From: Fidelibacterota bacterium | GTDB taxonomy: Bacteria > Pseudomonadota > Alphaproteobacteria > Rhodospirillales > Rhodospirillaceae | Length of the DNA: 45,522 bases | Reading direction: 5' to 3' | Assembly (NCBI GenBank): GCA_947476275.1 | Contig: CANJPQ010000034.1 | Location: 1 to 45,522, forward strand | Shown here: positions 7,456-16,537 of the stretch, one piece after another | How positions within the stretch are numbered: position 1 is the first letter of the stretch | How the letters are laid out: the number at the start of each line of letters is the position of its first letter | Translations under genes and position numbers: made by a program | The notes under the pieces: generated by a model | Told to the model about the DNA's origin: nothing | The model's database searches: none | Seen by the model: the letters and a program-made list of their open reading frames with translations, nothing else

Positions 7456-9476
7456 CAGGTCTCCGCCGTCTCGGCGCTGTCGGGCTGCTTCACCGGAAGC
7501 CGGACGCGGATGGTCGTACCGCGGCCCAGACCGGGGCTCAAGGCCTCGATGCTGCCGCCGTGGGCCTCGACGATGCCCTTGCAGATCGCGAGCCCGAGTC
7601 CCGTCCCGGGCACCGTGCGGTCGCGCATCTTGGCGCGGTAGAATTTGTCGAACACCGCGCCCAGGTCTTCCACCGAGATTCCGCGGCCCTGGTCGGTGAC
7701 GTCGATGGTGACGTCGTCGCCTTCCTGGCGCGCGGCGATCTGGATGGTGGTGTCCGCCGGTGAATACTTCGCCGCGTTCTCCAGCACGTTTACCATCACG
7801 GTTTCCATCAGCACGAAGTCGATATGCAGCAGCGGCAAGCGCTCCTCGGCCTCGACCTGGATGGTGTGCCGCGCCATGCGCCGCTGGGCTGCATCCATCG
7901 CCGTGGCGATCAGGTCGCCCACGTCGGCCCAGGCTAGGCGCGGCACCAGCACACCCGCCTCCAGGCGCGTCATCTGCATCAGGTTCTTCACGAACCGGCC
8001 CAGGCGCTCGGCCTCTTCCAGGATCGTGGTCAGCAACTCGCGCGTCACTTCCGGCGCGTAGGTCTTGCCGTACGACAACAGGCTCGACGCCGAGCCGATG
8101 ATCGATGCGAGCGGCGTGCCGAAGTCGTGGCTGATGGAGGAGAGCAGGGCGGAGCGCAGGCCTTCGGTCTGCGACAGCACGCGTGCGTCTTCGATCTCCT
8201 GCTTGCGCAAGGCCCGCTCGACCGCGATCGCCGCGAGCCGGCACATGGACCCGACGATGCGCCGGAACCCCGCGGCATTGGTGACCCGCGCCGGGATGTC
8301 CTGCAGCACCAGCACCGCCACCATGCCGTCGATGGTGACAAGCGGCACGACATGGGAGTCGATATCCGGCCGCTCCGGTGTCGAGCGTCCCGAGGGCATG
8401 TCGTGGGTGAACGTCCAGCGCGCAGCTTCGAGTTCGTCCTGTGTCAGGTGGGCGTCCGGCGGATAGGCCACCTGCAAGGCCGCTGCGCGGCTACGTTCGG
8501 AGGGCACAGCATCGATATCGCCCGAATGGAACGGCGCCATCAGAACCGAGCGGCAAGAGAACACTTCGTCGCACTGGCGCACGATCGCGCTGAAGGTGTC
8601 CGGCGCATCGGCGGCGATGGCGATCTCGCGGGTCAGCTGGAATAGCGCGCGCGCCTCGCGCGCCTGGCGTTGCGCGCTCGCGGCCGCACGCCGCAAGCCG
8701 CCGGCGAGGCTCGAGGTGATCGCCCCGATCACCAGGAACAGCAGGAACAACAGCACGTCCGCTGATCCCCAGCCGATGGCCGGCGCGGTCTTCGGCGTGA
8801 AGATGATGGCGTTGAGGGCCACGCTCACCGCCGCGGCGAACACCGCGGTGCCGAACCCATAGGCCGAGGCGCTGTAGACCACTGCCGTCAGGAACACGAT
8901 CGCAAGGCTGGTCGCCGGCAGATAAGGCGCGAGCCAGGCGACGAAGATGCCGACCAGCGCCGACGCCACCGCGGTATAGGCGTAGCCATAGGACCACGGC
9001 CGGCCATGGTCGAGCCGCCAGTGCAGGCCGAAGATCGTGCCGGAGTCCTGGCCGGGAATATCGTCATCCAACTCATGCAGCAGCGGCACGCCGGCAGCGC
9101 CGGCGGCACGGGCGATCCGCGCGCAATCCCGCGGCAGAAGTCCTGCTTGCCACGGCAGCTGGCGGATCGGCCCGAACACAACGCTCGCGGGACGGCTCGC
9201 TTCGCCGCGCGACAGCATGCCGGCGACGTCGCCGGTCGTGCGCCACGCCGTCGCGGCCACCTCCCAGCGGCCGACAAAGCGCGCCACTTCGCGGTCTTCC
9301 CCGTGAAGCCACCGGCGCAAGCGGCCGCGCGTCTCCATTGCCACCGCGAGGCCGAGCCCTTGCTCGCGCGCCAGCCACTGTGCGTCATGCAGGAATTGGG
9401 CGAGTTCCGGATGCGGGCTCACCACCGCCAGAAGATACGGCTCGGGATCTGGGACGCTGGCCCGGGGGGAATGCAT
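7455..9476 (-). CDS. kdpD: KdpD-like sensor histidine kinase lacking the N-terminal KdpD domain
   Basis: The 673-residue protein starts directly with a Usp-like region (about residues 12-140). A DUF4118 block of four closely spaced membrane helices follows (about 165-255), then a GAF-like region (about 275-420). Next comes the dimerisation domain with H450 in SSISHDFGTPLASI, then the ATPase domain with VLENAAKYSP and GTGLGLAICKGIVEAHGG. Full KdpD is near 900 residues and begins with a Walker-motif domain that is absent here. The ATG at 9476 lies nine bases after the znuB stop on the same strand, so it is probably read in the zinc-transport operon. Ligand sensing may differ from classical potassium-responsive KdpD. 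Confidence 0.88.
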   Translation of the reverse strand: MHSPRASVPDPEPYLLAVVSPHPELAQFLHDAQWLAREQGLGLAVAMETRGRLRRWLHGEDREVARFVGRWEVAATAWRTTGDVAGMLSRGEASRPASVVFGPIRQLPWQAGLLPRDCARIARAAGAAGVPLLHELDDDIPGQDSGTIFGLHWRLDHGRPWSYGYAYTAVASALVGIFVAWLAPYLPATSLAIVFLTAVVYSASAYGFGTAVFAAAVSVALNAIIFTPKTAPAIGWGSADVLLFLLFLVIGAITSSLAGGLRRAAASAQRQAREARALFQLTREIAIAADAPDTFSAIVRQCDEVFSCRSVLMAPFHSGDIDAVPSERSRAAALQVAYPPDAHLTQDELEAARWTFTHDMPSGRSTPERPDIDSHVVPLVTIDGMVAVLVLQDIPARVTNAAGFRRIVGSMCRLAAIAVERALRKQEIEDARVLSQTEGLRSALLSSISHDFGTPLASIIGSASSLLSYGKTYAPEVTRELLTTILEEAERLGRFVKNLMQMTRLEAGVLVPRLAWADVGDLIATAMDAAQRRMARHTIQVEAEERLPLLHIDFVLMETVMVNVLENAAKYSPADTTIQIAARQEGDDVTIDVTDQGRGISVEDLGAVFDKFYRAKMRDRTVPGTGLGLAICKGIVEAHGGSIEALSPGLGRGTTIRVRLPVKQPDSAETAET

Positions 9477-9485
9477 TCGTCTCTA

Positions 9486-10289
9486 TTATGCCGTTGAACG
9501 CGAAAATGCGCCACGCACCGCCAGCGTTAGTGCGAACAGCGCCGCCGCCGCGGCCACAATCGACGGGCCCGACGGCGTGTCCCAGGTGACGGAAGCCGCG
9601 AGGCCCGCCCCGACCGCGATCAGCCCTGCCACCACCGCGCCCACCGCCATCGCCTCCGGACTGCGCGCGAAGCCCCGCGCCGCCGCTGCCGGGATGATAA
9701 GGAGGGCCGTGATCAACAGCACGCCGACCAGTTTCATGGCCAACGCGACCGTGAAGGCGATCAGCACCATGAACGTCAGCCGCGTGCGCATCGACGCGAC
9801 ACCTTCGGCGATGGCGGTGTCCTCATGCACCGTGAGCGCGATCAACGGGCGCCAGATCGCCGCGAGCGCGGCCAAGATCACCACGCCGCCGCCGTAGATC
9901 CACGCCAGATCGCGGTCGGAGACGGCGAGGATGTCGCCGAACAGATAGCTCATCAGGTCGACGCGCACCGTGTCGAGGAAGCTGATGGCAATCAGCCCCA
10001 CGGATAGGGCGGCGTGCGACAGGATGCCAAGCAGCGTATCCGCCGCCAGCCGCTTCTGGCCCTGCAGCGCCAACAACAGCAGCGCCACCGCCACGCCCGT
10101 GGCCACTACGCCCACGGTCGCATCGATGCCCGCAAGAATGCCCAGCGCCACGCCCATCAACGCCGCGTGCGACAGCGTGTCGCCGAAATACGCCATGCGT
10201 CGCCACACCACCACACAGCCGAGCGGTCCCGCGAGCATCGCGATGCCGCATCCCGCGAGGATCGCGTGGAGAAGAAATCCCTCAACCAT
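9486..10289 (-). CDS. znuB: Zinc ABC transporter permease ZnuB
   Basis: This is a 267-residue membrane permease of the ABC-3 family that carries zinc from ZnuA across the inner membrane using ZnuC. The start at 10289 (MVEGFLLHAILAGCG) is chosen because GGAGG sits eight bases upstream and because the first helix follows at once. It overlaps the end of znuC by eight bases. About eight hydrophobic helices are visible. The conserved segments include GDTLSHAALMGVALG and the loop KLVGVLLITALLIIPAAAAR. An in-frame extension upstream merely reads the His-rich tail of znuC in another frame. The gene is followed nine bases later by kdpD. Confidence 0.92.
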   Translation of the reverse strand: MVEGFLLHAILAGCGIAMLAGPLGCVVVWRRMAYFGDTLSHAALMGVALGILAGIDATVGVVATGVAVALLLLALQGQKRLAADTLLGILSHAALSVGLIAISFLDTVRVDLMSYLFGDILAVSDRDLAWIYGGGVVILAALAAIWRPLIALTVHEDTAIAEGVASMRTRLTFMVLIAFTVALAMKLVGVLLITALLIIPAAAARGFARSPEAMAVGAVVAGLIAVGAGLAASVTWDTPSGPSIVAAAAALFALTLAVRGAFSRSTA

Positions 10290-11088
10290 GGCGGTGACCT
10301 CCATGGTCGTGATCGTGGCCGTGATGATGGTCATGCCCGTGGTCATGCACGCCCGGCCCATGCACATGATCGTGGGTGTGCGGATAGATTGTTAGCATGC
10401 CGGCGGCAGCCGGTCCGAACAGGCGCAGGAATTCCGGATGCCGGCTCACATCGGCGGGCAAGCCGGAACAGCAGATATGGCCGTTGAGGCAATACACGCG
10501 ATTGGTCTGCGCCATCACGACATTGAGATCGTGAGAAATCAGCAGCACCCCGCAGCCAGTGCGGTCGCGCAAGTTCACGATCACCTTGTAGATATCGACC
10601 GCCCCCGCGATATCGACGTTCTGCGTCGGCTCGTCGAGCACCAGCAGTTCCGGCTCGCGCAGCATGGCGCGCGCGAGCATCACGCGCTGCAACTCGCCGC
10701 CGGAGAGGATGTGGATGTCTGCGCCGCTCATTTCCACCATGCCCACGTCCGTCAGCACGGCGTTGATGCGCGCGGCCGGCGCGCTATGGGTCAGCGTGAG
10801 GAAGCGTCTCACCGTCAGGGGCAGGGCGGAGTCCATCGTCAGCTTTTGCGGCTGGTAGCCGACGCGCAATCCCGGCTTGCGCGCCACCGTCCCAGCGTCG
10901 GCCTTGAGCAACCCCAGGGCGACTTTCACCAGGCTGGATTTGCCCGCGCCGTTCTGTCCGACCAGGGTCACGATTTCGCCGGCGCGGACGTCCAGGCTCA
11001 CCCGATCCAGAATGTGTGTGCCGTCGCGGACCAAGCACACGTCCTCCAAAGCCACGAGCGGCTGTGCGGCGCGCGGCGCGTCATGCAT
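10282..11088 (-). CDS. znuC: Zinc ABC transporter ATPase ZnuC with His-rich tail
   Basis: This 268-residue ABC ATPase has a Walker A motif in VGQNGAGKSSLVKV, a Q-loop in VGYQPQ, the signature LSGGELQRVMLARAM and a Walker B motif in LLVLDEPTQNVD. It drives zinc uptake through ZnuB. The C-terminal 30 or so residues are dominated by His and Asp (for example HDHGHDHHHGHDHDHGG). Such tails bind zinc and occur in some ZnuC proteins, and may help sense or buffer the metal. The start overlaps the end of zur by eight bases and the end overlaps znuB by eight bases, so all three are translated from one message. Confidence 0.95.
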   Translation of the reverse strand: MHDAPRAAQPLVALEDVCLVRDGTHILDRVSLDVRAGEIVTLVGQNGAGKSSLVKVALGLLKADAGTVARKPGLRVGYQPQKLTMDSALPLTVRRFLTLTHSAPAARINAVLTDVGMVEMSGADIHILSGGELQRVMLARAMLREPELLVLDEPTQNVDIAGAVDIYKVIVNLRDRTGCGVLLISHDLNVVMAQTNRVYCLNGHICCSGLPADVSRHPEFLRLFGPAAAGMLTIYPHTHDHVHGPGVHDHGHDHHHGHDHDHGGHRHG

Positions 11089-11587
11089 GGCTGTGGTCCT
11101 TGCAATGCGGACACACGCCGCTGATCTCGACCGTACGGCTCTCCACCGCGAAGCCCGGCGCTGCGTTGGCGAGGGCAGTGCTCACGGCGGCGTTCGCGAT
11201 TTCCGCCACCGTTCCGCACTTGCGGCAGATGAGGAACTGGCTGTCGTGGCCCTCGTCCGGATGGGCGCAGCCGATAAACGCGTTCTGGCTCGCGACGCGA
11301 TGCACGAAGCCGTTGGCCTGCAGGAACTCCAAAGCCCGGTACACCACCATCGGCGCATGGCGCGCGCCCTTGGCATTTAGTCCTGCAAGGATGTCGTACG
11401 CGCCGATCGGCGCATGGCTCTGCCAGATCGCCTTCAACACGCAGCGGCGAATCTCGGTGAAGCGTACACCCCGCGCACGACACAACCGCTCCGCCCGCGC
11501 CAGCGCGTCGGTCGCGCACGCCGCGTGGTCATGGTTCGGCGCGGGAAATGACTGGGCTTTGGCGTGACCGGTTTTGCGCGGCGGCAT
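11081..11587 (-). CDS. zur: Zinc uptake regulator Zur (Fur family)
   Basis: This 168-residue Fur-family repressor contains the two structural zinc CxxC pairs, C121-RK-C124 and C159-PH-C162, and a sensing-region motif GCAHPDEGHDSQFLICRKC. The winged helix-turn-helix lies at about residues 40-100 (RFTEIRRCVLKAIW and VYRALEFLQANGFV). The long N-terminus adds HDHAAC. The Zur identity, as opposed to Fur or Mur, rests on these motifs plus its place at the head of znuC-znuB and opposite znuA. With zinc bound it should repress both directions from the shared operator at 11606-11628, including its own operon. Confidence 0.93.
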   Translation of the reverse strand: MPPRKTGHAKAQSFPAPNHDHAACATDALARAERLCRARGVRFTEIRRCVLKAIWQSHAPIGAYDILAGLNAKGARHAPMVVYRALEFLQANGFVHRVASQNAFIGCAHPDEGHDSQFLICRKCGTVAEIANAAVSTALANAAPGFAVESRTVEISGVCPHCKDHSHA

Positions 11588-11605
11588 TGCTTTTTCCAGC
11601 GGAAT

Positions 11606-11628
11606 GGAATGTTATATCGTAACATTCC
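11606..11628. promoter_or_regulatory. Zur box between zur and znuA
   Basis: A 23-bp inverted repeat with nine-base arms GGAATGTTA and TAACATTCC around TATCG is perfect over both arms. It matches the alphaproteobacterial Zur motif with its TGTTA-TAACA core. It lies 18 bp upstream of the zur start and 22 bp upstream of the znuA start. One bound Zur dimer pair could therefore shut off zur-znuCB-kdpDE and znuA together. Confidence 0.9.
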
Positions 11629-11650
11629 TCATCGGCGATAGGCCAGTCCC

Positions 11651-12553
11651 ATGCTGTGGCGCGCGTTGTGTTGTTTTCTGCTGACCGCCGGTCCGGCGTT
11701 CGCCACGGCGCCGCGGGTGGTGGTTTCGGTCAAGCCGTTGCATGCGCTTGTCGCGGCGGTGATGCACGACGTCGCGGAACCCGAACTGCTGATCACCGGC
11801 GCCGGGTCGGCGCATACCTACAGCTTGCGTCCCTCGGATGCGAAAAAGCTCGATGAGGCGACCATCATCTACTGGATCGGTCCGGGATTTGAGACGTTCC
11901 TCGAGAAGCCGCTGGCGACCGTGGGGCGCAAAGCGAAGGCCATCGACGTGATGTCCGCGCCCGATGTCCGTCGTCTGGCGGCTCGCAAGGGCGGCCTCTG
12001 GGAGGCCCATGACTCCCACGAGGCCACAACCGCGCAAGAGACGGATGGCCATATCTGGCTGGACCCTGACAATGCCAAGGCCATCGTCAAGAAGATCATG
12101 TTCACGCTGATCCAAGCCGACGTCGCCAACGCGGAGCGCTACGAGCAAAACGCCGCGCGGACGATCACCGCCATCGACGCATTGGACCGCCAATTGAAAG
12201 CGGCGCTCACGCCGGTGCGCGACAAGCCCTTCATCGTGTTCCACGATGCCTACCAATATTTCGAGCGCCACTACGGCCTGGCGGGAGTCGGCGCCATCAC
12301 CGTGACCCCGGACCGTACGCCGGGTGCGGCCCGCGTCGCCGCAATCCGCAAAAAGATCGTCGATAACGGGGCGAAGTGCGTGTTCGCGGAACCGCAGTTC
12401 GAACCAAAGCTCGTGAGCACGCTGCTCGACGGAACCAAAGCCCGCAGCGGCACGCTCGATCCCGAAGGGAGCACCTTGAATCCCGGCCCGAACCTCTATT
12501 TGGAATTGTTGCTGGGGCTGACGAACGGGTTGACGAACTGCTTGGCGCAGTAA
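11651..12553 (+). CDS. znuA: Zinc-binding periplasmic protein ZnuA
   Basis: This 300-residue solute-binding protein of the cluster A-I type delivers zinc to ZnuBC. A signal peptide ends after GPAFA (about residue 18). Candidate metal ligands are the histidines in VKPLHALV, GSAHTYSL and IVFHDAYQYFERHYG, and the acidic residue in CVFAEPQF. The central His/Asp-rich loop seen in ZnuA is short here (AHDSHEATTAQETDGHIWLD). The gene stands alone on the plus strand, divergent from zur across the Zur box. A strong hairpin follows the stop codon. Confidence 0.93.
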   Translation: MLWRALCCFLLTAGPAFATAPRVVVSVKPLHALVAAVMHDVAEPELLITGAGSAHTYSLRPSDAKKLDEATIIYWIGPGFETFLEKPLATVGRKAKAIDVMSAPDVRRLAARKGGLWEAHDSHEATTAQETDGHIWLDPDNAKAIVKKIMFTLIQADVANAERYEQNAARTITAIDALDRQLKAALTPVRDKPFIVFHDAYQYFERHYGLAGVGAITVTPDRTPGAARVAAIRKKIVDNGAKCVFAEPQFEPKLVSTLLDGTKARSGTLDPEGSTLNPGPNLYLELLLGLTNGLTNCLAQ

Positions 12554-12566
12554 CCCCAAATTGTCG

Positions 12567-12600
12567 CCCCGGACAAGGCGCGTAGCGCCGCGATCCGGGG
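12567..12600. repeat. REP-like hairpin between convergent genes
   Basis: Outer arms CCCCGGA and TCCGGGG enclose an inner stem GGCGC-GTA-GCGCC. The form matches the dispersed palindromes common in alphaproteobacterial genomes. It lies between the convergent ends of znuA and the formyltransferase gene, so it may also help end transcription, but there is no following T-run. Confidence 0.7.
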
Positions 12601-12626
12601 TCCAGGGTAGAGAGGCTCCGGTTCTC

Positions 12627-13307
12627 TCAAACCACCTGGCCACCGCGCACCACCGCGCTCTGCGCGCTCACCAGCCGGAACTTGCGGCCATAGCGCGTGA
12701 TGGTGAGTGCATGATTTGGTCCTTCACCGACCGCCCGCAGGCGATGTTGGAACTCGGCCGCGTCGGCCGTCTCCGGCACATCGCAGAGTGCGGCGAAATC
12801 GGCCGCCGTGCGCAACGGCCCGGTCCAGCTGATGTCGGTCCCCGGCAGCGGTCGTGACAGATCGGCAAGGGCTGCGGCATGCCGTCGCACCATCTCCACC
12901 ATCACCGGCAGCGTCAGCGTGTCGAGCATCAAGCGGTCGCACGGCTGCGGAATCGGGAACTGCTCTACCGCGACAATCGCGCCGCTGTCGATTGAGGGCG
13001 CCATCTCATGAAGCGTGACGCCGAACGCCGTGTGCCTTGAATAAATCGCATGCACGGACGGATACAGCCCCGGCAGCGTCGGCGGTCCGGGGTGAAAATT
13101 GTAGGCGCCGCTGAATGCCTTCAGGTGCGCCTTCGGCACGATCACGCCGGCCCCGAACGAGATCAGCCGCGCCGGCAGGGTGCAGGCTGCGCGATCCAAG
13201 TCCACGCGGGTGATGGCGATCTCGACGCGCGCACCCGCCGCCTCGAGGACAGGTGCAACGATGGCCACGCATTCGGGTGCGGTAAGAAGGACGATCCGGC
13301 TGGTCAC
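12627..13307 (-). CDS. Formyltransferase-fold protein (methionyl-tRNA formyltransferase-like)
   Basis: The 226-residue product has the catalytic triad of formyltetrahydrofolate-dependent transferases: N70 and H72 in YNFHPGPPTLPGLYPS and D107 in PSIDSGAIV. It probably transfers or hydrolyses a formyl group on an unknown small substrate. It is shorter than methionyl-tRNA formyltransferase (about 310 residues) and has a short unrecognised C-terminal part instead of the usual tRNA-binding domain. The start is a GTG at 13307, chosen because AAGGACAG lies seven bases upstream. An open frame reaching back to 13358 and beyond into the tandem repeats has no start signal. The gene is convergent with znuA. 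Confidence 0.82.
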   Translation of the reverse strand: MTSRIVLLTAPECVAIVAPVLEAAGARVEIAITRVDLDRAACTLPARLISFGAGVIVPKAHLKAFSGAYNFHPGPPTLPGLYPSVHAIYSRHTAFGVTLHEMAPSIDSGAIVAVEQFPIPQPCDRLMLDTLTLPVMVEMVRRHAAALADLSRPLPGTDISWTGPLRTAADFAALCDVPETADAAEFQHRLRAVGEGPNHALTITRYGRKFRLVSAQSAVVRGGQVV

Positions 13308-13362
13308 TTTTGTCTGTCCTTGTAGCGGCTTGGCCCCTGGGGCGACACCGCGCGGCAATGTC

Positions 13363-13490
13363 TGGAGCTTGAAACCCGTGGAGCTTGAAACCCGTGGAGC
13401 TTGAAACCCGTGGAGCTTGAAACCCGTGGAGCTTGAAACCCGTGGAGCTTGAAACCCGTGGAGCTTGAAACCCGTGGAGCTTGAAACCTA
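13363..13490 (+). repeat. Eight tandem copies of a 16-bp unit
   Basis: The unit TGGAGCTTGAAACCCG starts at 13363, 13379, 13395, 13411, 13427, 13443, 13459 and 13475. The first seven copies are identical. The last keeps 14 of 16 bases. Such identity points to recent expansion by replication slippage. Each unit carries TTGAAA, one base from a -35 consensus. Since 16 is not a multiple of three, the array is unlikely to be protein coding. It lies between the divergent starts of the formyltransferase and suf-operon regulator genes. Confidence 0.97.
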
Positions 13491-13509
13491 TGTGCCGAAT
13501 CACTATGAG
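13481..13509 (+). promoter_or_regulatory. Candidate promoter of the suf operon
   Basis: The TTGAAA of the last repeat copy (13481-13486) is followed 17 bases later by TATGAG (13504-13509). This gives a plausible -35/-10 pair reading toward the suf operon. The IscR-type operator then lies just downstream of the -10, where a bound repressor would block transcription. The hexamers are only moderate matches, so this is a proposal. Confidence 0.4.
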
Positions 13510-13521
13510 GATCACGTAAAG

Positions 13522-13538
13522 AGGACTAATATAGTCCT
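13522..13538. promoter_or_regulatory. IscR type-1-like operator
   Basis: AGGACTAATATAGTCCT is a perfect 17-bp inverted repeat with arms AGGACTA and TAGTCCT. Its core fits the GACTRwwwYAGTC pattern of IscR type-1 sites, which bind the iron-sulfur form of the regulator. It ends 24 bp before the start of the Rrf2-family gene that heads the operon, so autoregulation of the suf genes is very likely. Confidence 0.85.
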
Positions 13539-13562
13539 ATTGAAGCTGCGTCAGGCGAAATT

Positions 13563-14045
13563 ATGTTTAAAGTCAATAAGTTGACTGACTACGCCACGGT
13601 CCTGCTGATCGATATCGCCAAGGCGGACGGCGTGCGTCCGACCCAGCGGATCGCCGATCGCACCGGAATTCCCCTGCCGACCGTCGCCAAGATCATGAAA
13701 AGCCTGAACCGCGCCGGGCTGGTGGCGTCCACCCGTGGCTCTAGCGGCGGGTACACCCTAGGCCGGCCGGCCGCGAAGATCACAGTGGCCGACGTTATCC
13801 AGGCCGTCGAAGGCCCCATCGCGCTCACCGCGTGCGCGGATACGTCCGACGAACACTGCGGCATTGAAAGTTCCTGTCCGGTCTCGGGGAAATGGAACCG
13901 CGTCAATATGGCCGTGCGCACTGCGCTCGAAGAAGTGACGCTTGCCGACATGGTGGCGGAAGTCGATGCCTTCGGCGTCGAGAAGTTCGCGGTGCAACCC
14001 GCTGCTGCTTCAGGCGTCATCCCTGCCGTCGAAGGGGTGCGCTGA
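13563..14045 (+). CDS. Rrf2/IscR-family regulator of the SUF operon
   Basis: This 160-residue Rrf2-family regulator belongs to the group that heads alphaproteobacterial suf operons. The helix-turn-helix is visible in [20 protein letters not shown], followed by the wing [13 protein letters not shown]. Three cysteines, C91, C99 and C105 ([15 protein letters not shown]), match the spacing of the cluster ligands in IscR. The protein should therefore bind an iron-sulfur cluster and repress the operon when cluster supply is sufficient. It is followed one base later by sufB and preceded by a matching operator. A C-terminal extension of about 20 residues after the usual end looks unstructured. Confidence 0.92.
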   Translation: MFKVNKLTDYATVLLIDIAKADGVRPTQRIADRTGIPLPTVAKIMKSLNRAGLVASTRGSSGGYTLGRPAAKITVADVIQAVEGPIALTACADTSDEHCGIESSCPVSGKWNRVNMAVRTALEEVTLADMVAEVDAFGVEKFAVQPAAASGVIPAVEGVR

Positions 14046-14046
14046 C

Positions 14047-15501
<1,455 letters not shown>

Positions 15502-15523
15502 TGTCACGCCCCGACACCGCGTC

Positions 15524-15632
15524 TCGCGCGTATTTCGCGCGTAAACCGACGTCGTTTTCGCAAGAAGCGCTGTCTTATCTGCATATGTCGCACTGCAGCG
15601 AAAAAAACCGCGCGTTTTCCGCGCGTAAAAAC
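15524..15632. repeat. Two related CGCGCGT-N-CGCGCGTAAA blocks in the sufB-sufC gap
   Basis: Blocks of the form CGCGCGT-(A/T)TT(T/C)-CGCGCGTAAA occur near 15526 and near 15609, about 83 bp apart. They add to the repetitive nature of the gap between sufB and sufC. No gene is supported in this stretch and the function is unknown. Confidence 0.45.
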
Positions 15633-15666
15633 GCGAACCGCGCTGCGCTGCAGCAGTCCCCTATCC

Positions 15667-15767
15667 GTCACCCCGGCGAAGGCCGGGGCCCACTCTTCGT
15701 GGCGCAAAAGCCCATCGTTGGACTCTTGCGCGTGGACAAGTGGATTCCGGCCTTCGCCGGAATGACA
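15667..15767. repeat. Inverted pair of CCGGCGAAGGCCGG palindromes (MITE-like)
   Basis: GTCACCCCGGCGAAGGCCGG begins at 15667. A related block, on the opposite strand GTCATTCCGGCGAAGGCCGG, ends at 15767. The cores CCCCGGCGAAGGCCGGGG (15671-15688) and ATTCCGGCCTTCGCCGGAAT (15744-15763) are themselves near palindromes. This facing pair, about 100 bp overall, is a common mobile repeat form in alphaproteobacteria. It separates sufB from sufC without coding capacity, and the folded transcript could affect expression or stability of the downstream genes. Confidence 0.85.
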
Positions 15768-15787
15768 TCTCAGTTTGGAAGCCGCCT

Positions 15788-16537
15788 ATGCCTCTCTTAG
15801 AAATCAAGAACCTCCACGCCAAGGTCGGCGACAAGGAAATCCTCAAGGGGATTTCCCTGACCATCAACGGCGGCGAAGTGCATGCCATCATGGGGCCGAA
15901 CGGCACCGGTAAGAGCACCCTGTCCAACGTGATTGCGGGCCGCGATGGCTATGACATCACGCAAGGGGAAGTGCTGCTCGATGGCAAGAACCTGCTGGAG
16001 CTGTCGGCCGATGCCCGCGCCCGCGCCGGTGTGTTCCTTGCGTTCCAGTATCCGGTCGAGATCCCCGGCGTCAGCACTTCCCAGTTCCTGAAGACGGCGA
16101 TCAACGCCAAGCGTCGCCAGCAAGGCAAGCCAGAGATCGACGCCATGGAATTCCTGAAACTCGTGAAAGCCAAGATCAAAGCGCTCGGCATTGCGGACGA
16201 CATGATTCGCCGCCCGCTGAACGTGGGTTTCTCCGGCGGCGAAAAGAAGCGCGCCGAGATTTTGCAGATGACGCTGCTGGAACCGCGCCTCGCCGTGCTC
16301 GACGAAACCGATTCCGGCCTCGACATCGATGCGCTCAAGGTGGTGTCTGAAGGCGTCAACGCCCTACGCAGCCCGGACCGCGGGTTTCTGGTGATCACCC
16401 ACTACCAGCGCCTGCTGAACTACATTGTGCCCGACCATGTGCACGTCATGACCGGCGGCCGCATTGTCGCGAGCGGCGGCAAGGAACTGGCCGAGACCCT
16501 CGAAGCCGAGGGTTATGCCAAGTATCAGGCGGCGTAA
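15788..16537 (+). CDS. sufC: SUF system ATPase SufC
   Basis: The 249-residue ABC ATPase binds SufB and SufD and powers cluster assembly. Walker A is GPNGTGKS (residues 36-43), the signature is [14 protein letters not shown] and Walker B is [14 protein letters not shown]. The D-E-T-D-S form is characteristic of SufC. The start is the ATG at 15788 ([11 protein letters not shown]). An in-frame extension reaching back to 15740 crosses the palindromic repeat and is not likely translated. The stop codon overlaps the start of sufD by one base. Confidence 0.97.
   Translation: MPLLEIKNLHAKVGDKEILKGISLTINGGEVHAIMGPNGTGKSTLSNVIAGRDGYDITQGEVLLDGKNLLELSADARARAGVFLAFQYPVEIPGVSTSQFLKTAINAKRRQQGKPEIDAMEFLKLVKAKIKALGIADDMIRRPLNVGFSGGEKKRAEILQMTLLEPRLAVLDETDSGLDIDALKVVSEGVNALRSPDRGFLVITHYQRLLNYIVPDHVHVMTGGRIVASGGKELAETLEAEGYAKYQAA

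Noticed and set aside
6712-8244. 510-residue fusion protein with a KdpE C-terminus
   Set aside because: The extra N-terminal part is kdpD read in a different frame. KdpE starts at 7455, where it overlaps the kdpD stop.
11612-12643. 343-residue minus-strand open frame opposite znuA
   Set aside because: It is a GC-driven antisense frame covering the whole znuA gene and the Zur box side. No domain is recognisable.
13363-13490. CRISPR array
   Set aside because: The 16-bp units are directly adjacent with no unique spacers, and no cas genes are present.
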